In this document: in pieces, positions 1-4,979 of the stretch
Layout of the letters: each line of letters starts with the position of its first letter
How positions within the stretch are numbered: the stretch's first letter is position 1
Assembly (NCBI GenBank): GCA_937915475.1
Contig: CALGIR010000278.1
Span: forward strand, 1-7,092
Source: an uncultured Bacteroidales bacterium
GTDB lineage: Bacteria; Bacteroidota; Bacteroidia; Bacteroidales; Tenuifilaceae
DNA: 7,092 bases
Direction of reading: 5' to 3'
Position numbers and translations under genes: made by a program
Notes under the pieces: model-generated
The model's database searches: none
The model's input: only the letters and a program-made list of their open reading frames with translations
What the model was told of the DNA's origin: nothing

Positions 1-1
1 T

Positions 2-331
2 GAGGAATTTAATGACGTACCTTACGAAACATATTTTGACATTGACAAATCTCGAGATTCCATTACAATGAAAAAACACCTGACTGAGAAACCTATCTTT
101 CGAAAGCATGATTTGGTCAAGGACGGTAATCTGTTCTTTGCAAAATTCGACTTAATACTATGCCGAAACGTAATTATCTATTTTAACTATACGCTCCAGA
201 ATAAGGTGTTCGATCTTTTCTTTGAAAACCTTTACAGCAAAGGCGTTCTTGTTCTTGGAATGCACGAAACTATACTTGGCCCATGGGCTAACAAATTTGA
301 TAAAATGGGACAAACCTATATAAAAAAATAG
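2..331 (+). CDS. cheR: CheR-type protein-glutamate O-methyltransferase, C-terminal part (5' end outside window)
   Basis: This is the C-terminal 109 residues of a SAM-dependent methyltransferase of the CheR family, which in chemotaxis methylates glutamates of receptors in the cytoplasm. The reading frame is open from base 2. The ATG at 68 lies inside the conserved domain and is not the true start. The diagnostic segment FDLILCRNVIIYFN (about bases 146-187) is the canonical late CheR motif, with the Arg-Asn pair and the Tyr that line the SAM pocket in known CheR structures. It follows an HDLV segment and precedes the usual G-x-L-x-LG-x-HET tail. About 60% of the domain, including the glycine-rich SAM loop, is missing to the left. 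The next gene starts 28 bases downstream, so it probably belongs to the same operon as the sensor. Family assignment is firm; the substrate is not shown, and the neighbouring GAF/PAS sensor is a guess. Confidence 0.9.
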   Translation, partial: EEFNDVPYETYFDIDKSRDSITMKKHLTEKPIFRKHDLVKDGNLFFAKFDLILCRNVIIYFNYTLQNKVFDLFFENLYSKGVLVLGMHETILGPWANKFDKMGQTYIKK

Positions 332-359
332 CCCTTACCATTTGACAACTAAATAAACC

Positions 360-2729
360 ATGAGATTTTTAAAAAACATAAGCATAAGCCAACGGATACA
401 GCTCACTGTAGCAATGCTGCTTATTATCCTTTTGGGTTCTGCTGCTTATACTACGTCTCAATTCTCTGCAAGCAGGATAAATAAAAGCATTCAGAACCAA
501 GCTACAACATATCTCAACCAGTTATCAGCACTTATATCGGAAATTGAAAAACGAACAGACAATGGCTTTAATCATTTGGATTACGCTTCCCTAAAACCCC
601 ATTTCAATCAGGCTGCATTCTACGAAACCGATTTTCCATTCATGATTGATGCACAGGGAACCTATGCAATTCACCTTTACAAAGAGGGCCAAAAATATCC
701 GAGAGAGAGACTTAATCATATTTTTACTAACAAAAGTGGTGTACTAAGTTATACTGATTTTGTAAAAGGTAATCAGCACCAAATTCGCTTGTTCTACAAA
801 AAAATTGAGTCATATAATTCCTACATTGCATTACCCGTAAACATTGATGAAGCCCAAAAGGTGCTCTCTAACAACCGTACACTACTAGTACTAATTTTTA
901 TTATATCATTCACAGTTTCAATATTCGTAGTTAGAGCTACCATAAGCCCAATTATTGCGACCATCCAAAAGATTAACAGAAGTCTCGCAAAGTTATCTTC
1001 TGGTGAAGTTGTCCAGAAAATTGATTATAATAACAATGATGAAATAGGCCAAATAGTGCAATCGCATAACCAGTTAATTGAAGGATTAGCTAGGACATCG
1101 CAATTTGCCAAAGAAATTGGCAAAAACAATCTTAGTGCTACTTTTCAACCTCTTGGTTCAAACGATGAACTTGGAGCCTCGTTGCTTATCATGCGCAAAA
1201 ACCTAGCGGACGCATTAGTAGAAGAAGAAAAGCGCAAAAAGGAGGACGAAAAAAGAAACTGGTTTAACATTGGTCTTGCAAGATTTGCCGATATTCTTAG
1301 GCAAAATAACGATAACCTACAGCTGCTTGCAGACACAGTTACTCAAAACCTGCTTGACTATCTAAACGCAAATCAAGGGGCACTTTTTATTATGGAGAAT
1401 GAAGACGATAATCCAACCCTTGAACTTCTTAGCGCATTTGCCTATAGCAAGAAGAAGTTTAGGCAAAACACCATACATATGGGTGAAGGCCTTGTTGGCA
1501 ACTGCGCTCTTGAAAAACAAACTATTTATCTAAAAGAAATACCCGAAAACTATATTGAGATAACCTCAGGACTTGGCGACGCTCCACCACGTACCCTGCT
1601 CTTGGTCCCGCTGAAACTAGAGGACAAGGTATTTGGCGTAGTTGAAGTTGCTACCTTTAATGAGTTTGAGGAGCATGAAATTGAGTTTGTTGAGAAGATT
1701 GGCGAAAACATCGCCTCAACGTTATTCTCTGTAAAAAATAGCATCAAAACTGCCCAGCTACTGGAGCAATCTCAACAGCAAAGCGAAGAGATGTCTGCAC
1801 AGGAAGAGGAGATGCGCCAAAACATGGAAGAAATGCAGGCTACACAAGAGGAAATGGCTCGTAAAACCCTTGAAATGGAGGCGATGACTTCTGCAATAAA
1901 CGAAGCCATGCTTTTTGCCGAACTCAGCCACGAAGGGGCATTGTTAATTGCCAACTATAACCTGCTCAACCTAATTGGTTATGCCAAAACCGATATTGAA
2001 GGGAAACACCTTAATGATTTTATCCATTCTGACTCTTTATCAACCTTCGGCGAGATATGGGCTAATTTGAGGAGTGGAGAAGCCTTTAAGGGTACTCTTA
2101 AGTGGAAAACGAGGGATAATGAGGAGCGATTTGTGCTTTGCAGTATCACTCCATCATTTGAAGAGACTGGAGAAATATACAAGATATTTCTTCTGGGACA
2201 AGATGTTACAGAAGCCAAGAGCACTGAAATAAAAGCTCAAGAGCAAGCAGAAGAGATTGAACAAAATTTAGTTAAACTACAACAAGAGCAGGAACTATCG
2301 GAGCAGAGACAAAAAGAAATGGATGCTCTTTTACAGGCACTTGATAAAACTTGCCTCATAACCGAAATTGATCCTAATGGTAAAATAACCTTTATCAACA
2401 TAAGAAACACTGAGGTTTTAGGTGACAAAAAGGAGGATATTGAGGGACGCTTACATTCTGAACTAGACCTTGAGGCCAAAACAAACCCCGATGCATACCG
2501 CAAATTTTGGGATAATCTACTATCAGGGATCCCCCAAAAACGTGATTTCTCAATTGTTGTTAAAGGTTCTGAGGTTTGGGTAACAGAACACTACATTCCA
2601 ATTATTAACGATAAAGGTGAAATTATCAAGATTATAAATATTGGCATAGACATATCTGAAAGTAAAGAAATAGTGAGAAAACTTCAGAAACAGATAGACG
2701 AACTAATGGTTCAGCTAAAGAATAATTAA
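360..2729 (+). CDS. Membrane sensor protein: Cache-like / HAMP x2 / GAF / coiled coil / PAS-PAS, no output domain
   Basis: A 789-residue inner-membrane sensor. TM1 (about residues 14-34) and TM2 (173-192) bracket a periplasmic region of about 138 residues. That region ends in a Cache-like pattern (DAQGTYAIHLYKEG near 97-110, then an aromatic/basic stretch and YIALPVNIDEA). A HAMP domain follows (193-245, with the P197 and DEIG hallmarks), then a second HAMP-like segment (247-285, DELG at 269-272), a GAF domain (about 303-458), a coiled coil with repeated EEM heptads (465-510), PAS1 (about 510-620, ending GQDVTEAK), a charged linker (620-655) and PAS2 (about 655-768, ending GIDISESKE). A 20-residue helix ends the protein. 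There is no histidine kinase, GGDEF, methyl-accepting signalling tip or phosphatase. It probably passes signals to partners through its coiled coils. The ATG at 360 is chosen because it directly precedes TM1; the leader is A-rich without an SD. The ligand is unknown. Confidence 0.88.
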   Translation: MRFLKNISISQRIQLTVAMLLIILLGSAAYTTSQFSASRINKSIQNQATTYLNQLSALISEIEKRTDNGFNHLDYASLKPHFNQAAFYETDFPFMIDAQGTYAIHLYKEGQKYPRERLNHIFTNKSGVLSYTDFVKGNQHQIRLFYKKIESYNSYIALPVNIDEAQKVLSNNRTLLVLIFIISFTVSIFVVRATISPIIATIQKINRSLAKLSSGEVVQKIDYNNNDEIGQIVQSHNQLIEGLARTSQFAKEIGKNNLSATFQPLGSNDELGASLLIMRKNLADALVEEEKRKKEDEKRNWFNIGLARFADILRQNNDNLQLLADTVTQNLLDYLNANQGALFIMENEDDNPTLELLSAFAYSKKKFRQNTIHMGEGLVGNCALEKQTIYLKEIPENYIEITSGLGDAPPRTLLLVPLKLEDKVFGVVEVATFNEFEEHEIEFVEKIGENIASTLFSVKNSIKTAQLLEQSQQQSEEMSAQEEEMRQNMEEMQATQEEMARKTLEMEAMTSAINEAMLFAELSHEGALLIANYNLLNLIGYAKTDIEGKHLNDFIHSDSLSTFGEIWANLRSGEAFKGTLKWKTRDNEERFVLCSITPSFEETGEIYKIFLLGQDVTEAKSTEIKAQEQAEEIEQNLVKLQQEQELSEQRQKEMDALLQALDKTCLITEIDPNGKITFINIRNTEVLGDKKEDIEGRLHSELDLEAKTNPDAYRKFWDNLLSGIPQKRDFSIVVKGSEVWVTEHYIPIINDKGEIIKIINIGIDISESKEIVRKLQKQIDELMVQLKNN
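1785..1889 (+). repeat. Protein-level heptad repeat with Glu-Glu pairs (residues 476-510 of the 789-aa sensor)
   Basis: Five successive seven-residue units begin EEM, EEM, EEM, EEM and LEM (units EEMSAQE, EEMRQNM, EEMQATQ, EEMARKT, LEMEAMT). The phase is exact, as expected of a coiled coil between GAF and PAS1. The EE pair recurring every seven residues, with small residues nearby in two units (MSA, MQAT), resembles the spacing of methylation sites on chemoreceptor helices. Similar acidic signal helices also occur in Bacteroidota sensors with no known methylation, so the function is uncertain. Confidence 0.75.
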
Positions 2730-2749
2730 CCATTATAGACCTGGAAAAA

Positions 2750-3589
2750 GTGAGAAGCAGATACGAAATAGGCATAGTAGAAACCCGCAATGTTATTAAG
2801 GCATTGCTTGATACCTATGGCTATGACTTTAGGGATTATGCATTGACATCCTTAAAGCGAAGACTCGAAGATGTTATCACAAATAATGGTTTAAAAGATT
2901 CTGAACTTCTTATAAATAGACTACAGAACAACAAGTTGTTTTTTGAGCAGTTCTTAAAGAATATTACGCCCGAAACCACAGAAATGTTCCGCGACCCCTC
3001 ATTATGGCGCGCGCTCAGGGAAGATTTAATTTTAGAGGTAGCAAAAAACACCCCAAAACCTAAAGTATGGGTAGCTGCTTTCGATTCAGGCGAAGAACTA
3101 TACTCCCTTTGCATATTACTAAAAGAGATGGGCTTACTGGATCAGTTTCAGATATTTGCTTCAATATTTAGCAGCATAACCCTCAAGAAAATACAGCAGG
3201 GTCACATAGATATTAAACAACTTGAGATTAATGAAGCTAACTACGAGCGTTCGAATTGCATCGCCAAATATTCGGACTACTACCACATAGCGCCTAATGG
3301 GGGTATGCTTACGCTCGACACAAACCTTATTCAAGGCGTTACATTCATAAAACAGGACACGCTGTTTAGTAATGCCCCTGGAGGCATTAGGTTAGTCCTA
3401 TTCAGAAATCAGATTATATACTATAATCAAATTCTTCAGGACAAAACGCTCAATTCAATGTATGCCAGTTTAGTTCCAGGAGGCTACCTTATTCTGGGCT
3501 CTAAAGAAACTTTGGAAAATACAAGCACAAGCAATAAGTTTACCGTAATAAACAATGCCGAGAAGATTTACAAAAAGAAAATGGGATAA
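2750..3589 (+). CDS. CheR-family methyltransferase-like protein with eroded SAM-site motifs
   Basis: A 279-residue, full-length CheR-like protein. The N-terminal helical domain (about 10-70, with YGYDFRDYALTSLKRR) and the linker ITPETTEMFRDPSLWRALR (72-90, R81 matching the conserved SAM-contacting Arg) are well kept. The methyltransferase fold follows. Key positions have changed: the SAM loop reads AAFDSGEELYS (109-119) rather than the usual xGCSTGEExYS; the strand-2 ATD(I) motif reads ASIF (137-140), losing the Asp that normally binds the SAM ribose; the usual H-N/D-L reads KQDT (201-204); and the CRNVxIYF motif reads FRNQIIYY (218-225). It may be a weakened enzyme or a pseudoenzyme that binds a CheR target or partner. 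The start is a GTG 20 bases after the sensor gene; no ATG lies in frame between them, and the first upstream in-frame stop is at 2723. It ends 7 bases before the CheB gene. Family certain, activity doubtful. Confidence 0.85.
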   Translation: MRSRYEIGIVETRNVIKALLDTYGYDFRDYALTSLKRRLEDVITNNGLKDSELLINRLQNNKLFFEQFLKNITPETTEMFRDPSLWRALREDLILEVAKNTPKPKVWVAAFDSGEELYSLCILLKEMGLLDQFQIFASIFSSITLKKIQQGHIDIKQLEINEANYERSNCIAKYSDYYHIAPNGGMLTLDTNLIQGVTFIKQDTLFSNAPGGIRLVLFRNQIIYYNQILQDKTLNSMYASLVPGGYLILGSKETLENTSTSNKFTVINNAEKIYKKKMG

Positions 3590-3596
3590 ATCATAA

Positions 3597-4157
3597 ATGT
3601 ACAAAGCAATAATCATAGGTGGTTCAGCAGGTAGTTTTCAGGTAATAACCCGAATACTTCACTCGCTGCCTGTAACATTCCCCTTACCTATTCTCCTAAG
3701 CCTCCATAGGCTAAAGCATGTAAGGAGTGGGTTTGTTGAGGCATTGTCCATAAAATCATCAATCCCCGTAATTGAGCCCTACGACAAGGATCCAATTAAG
3801 GCAGGCAAAGCCTATCTTGCGCCAGCCAATTACCATATGTTTATCGAACTTGGCAATCGTTTCGCACTATCAACTGAGGGGCCAGTAAACCATTCTCGGC
3901 CTTCGATTGATCTATCGTTTATTACAGCAGCTCAAGTCTATAGAGAAAAACTTATTGGCATTATACTTTCAGGGGCAAATAAGGATGGTGCGTTTGGCAT
4001 AAAAAAGATAAAAGACTATGGAGGAACAGTAATCGTTCAGGATCCTGCTGAATGCCAGGTTAAAACCATGACTGAAGCTGCCTTAAAACTCACTGAGGCC
4101 GATCATGTTATGAAAACTGATGAAATTGTCAGGTTCCTTCAGAATTTAAAAATATAA
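3597..4157 (+). CDS. cheB: Stand-alone CheB-type protein-glutamate methylesterase domain (no receiver)
   Basis: This cytoplasmic 186-residue protein is the catalytic domain of CheB, which hydrolyses glutamyl methyl esters (and can deamidate glutamine) on receptors, reversing CheR. The catalytic triad is visible: Ser10 in GGSAGS, His37 in LSLHRLKH and Asp130 in LSGANKDGAFG. Other family signatures are AYLAPANYHM (72-81), RPSIDLSF (101-108) and QDPAECQVKTMTEAAL (148-163). The length equals the esterase domain alone. The N-terminal response-regulator receiver that controls enteric CheB is absent, so phosphorylation by CheA is unlikely; control must come from partners or expression. The ATG sits 7 bases after the CheR-like gene and the next gene starts 11 bases on, which points to translational coupling in one transcript. 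All three catalytic residues are intact, so it is predicted active, unlike its CheR-like neighbour. Confidence 0.93.
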   Translation: MYKAIIIGGSAGSFQVITRILHSLPVTFPLPILLSLHRLKHVRSGFVEALSIKSSIPVIEPYDKDPIKAGKAYLAPANYHMFIELGNRFALSTEGPVNHSRPSIDLSFITAAQVYREKLIGIILSGANKDGAFGIKKIKDYGGTVIVQDPAECQVKTMTEAALKLTEADHVMKTDEIVRFLQNLKI

Positions 4158-4168
4158 TACGATAACCA

Positions 4169-4978
4169 ATGAAGGTATTCCCAAATAGTTCGAGATTTAG
4201 CTATGGCATACTAATGCTTTTGCTCATATTATCAATTGCTGGTAGTTTTTTTTCATTGTATAACCACAGCATTTCAGAAAACACAGAGAATACTCCCTAC
4301 GTTGCACTAGTACTCTCCATAATAGCAATTGCTATATCAATAACATTTTACCAAAGTACTTCAAGCGCAAGGAATGCTGCAAACAGGTATGCTTCTCAAC
4401 TCAATCAAATAGAAGAAGACCAAAAAGTATTGAGGAGAAAAGAGGAAGAGTTAAAAAGAAAACAGATTGCTGCAGAAAGCCAAACGCCTGAAGAGGATAT
4501 AGAAGAGGTTGTGAAAAAAATTATCCCACAAGAAACCTATGAGGATAAGGAGGCCTTTTTGGAAAAGATACTTTCGAGCATTGCCAAACATCACGATATT
4601 GTTCAGGCAGTTGCTCACACCAAACAAAATAATAACCAATACACTATTACGTCCTCCTATGCCTTTTTTTCCGAAAGTGAGTTTCTCCCATTTATTGAGG
4701 GCGAAACCCTACCAGGACAAGTGGCTAAAAACAAAGAAATACTAAACCTTGAGAGGGTTCCCGAAGACTACATAACCGTACTTTCAGGGCTCGGAAAGGG
4801 CTCCCCAAGCAACCTGCTAATAATCCCATTGATCAACCCAGAAAATAACGATTGCATTGGTGTAATAGAGTTAGCTTCGTTTAAAAAATTCGACAGCAGA
4901 AAGGTTAGGCTGTTTGAGGCGTTAAGCCCAGAAATATCCAAACAACTTTTAATCGTTGGCAACATCACAAAAGAATAG
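4169..4978 (+). CDS. Two-TM membrane protein with coiled coil and C-terminal GAF domain, no output domain
   Basis: A 269-residue protein I cannot name. Two hydrophobic segments (about residues 13-32 and 44-63) form a membrane hairpin with a loop of only about 11 residues, too short for a periplasmic sensor. A highly charged coiled coil follows (about 66-103, KVLRRKEEELKRKQ), then a GAF domain (about 115-265) that ends the protein. The GAF is clearly related to those of both large neighbours: VPEDYITVLSGLGKGSPSNLLIIPL (197-221) parallels their IPENYIEITSGLGDAPP/TLLLVPL and IPDDYTSITSG/KSLIIVPL. It lacks the Cys found in the other two (GNCA and GQCA become GQVA, 183-186). With no enzymatic domain it may be a scaffold, decoy or heterodimer partner for the adjacent sensors. 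The gene lies 11 bases after cheB, and its stop is separated from the next ATG by a single base. Confidence 0.82.
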   Translation: MKVFPNSSRFSYGILMLLLILSIAGSFFSLYNHSISENTENTPYVALVLSIIAIAISITFYQSTSSARNAANRYASQLNQIEEDQKVLRRKEEELKRKQIAAESQTPEEDIEEVVKKIIPQETYEDKEAFLEKILSSIAKHHDIVQAVAHTKQNNNQYTITSSYAFFSESEFLPFIEGETLPGQVAKNKEILNLERVPEDYITVLSGLGKGSPSNLLIIPLINPENNDCIGVIELASFKKFDSRKVRLFEALSPEISKQLLIVGNITKE

Positions 4979-4979
4979 T

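Noticed and set aside
68..331. Separate 87-aa gene starting at the ATG at 68
   Set aside because: The frame is open back to base 2 and the upstream residues continue the CheR domain, so the ATG is an internal Met.
342..347. TTGACA, like a sigma-70 -35 box, before the sensor gene
   Set aside because: It lies only 12 bases before the start codon with no room for a -10 element, and Bacteroidota promoters use a different consensus. Chance match.
2261..2330. Gln/Glu-rich linker as a possible second methylation helix in the sensor
   Set aside because: It is a charged coiled-coil linker between the PAS domains, but E-E pairs do not recur in a steady seven-residue phase, so the parallel with chemoreceptor helices is weak.
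2723..2752. Longer start for the CheR-like gene at ATT 2732 or ATA 2735
   Set aside because: These are very rare start codons and the added residues extend no known CheR motif; the GTG at 2750 is the more reasonable choice.
1145..3114. Series of 60-92 aa minus-strand ORFs, Ser/Cys-rich
   Set aside because: They are antisense shadows of Glu/Lys-rich coding sequence. The plus-strand frames have clear domains and the antisense products have none.
4539..4745. 68-aa + strand ORF inside the GAF membrane protein
   Set aside because: It is out of frame with a well-supported GAF-domain gene and its translation shows no recognisable pattern; a shadow.
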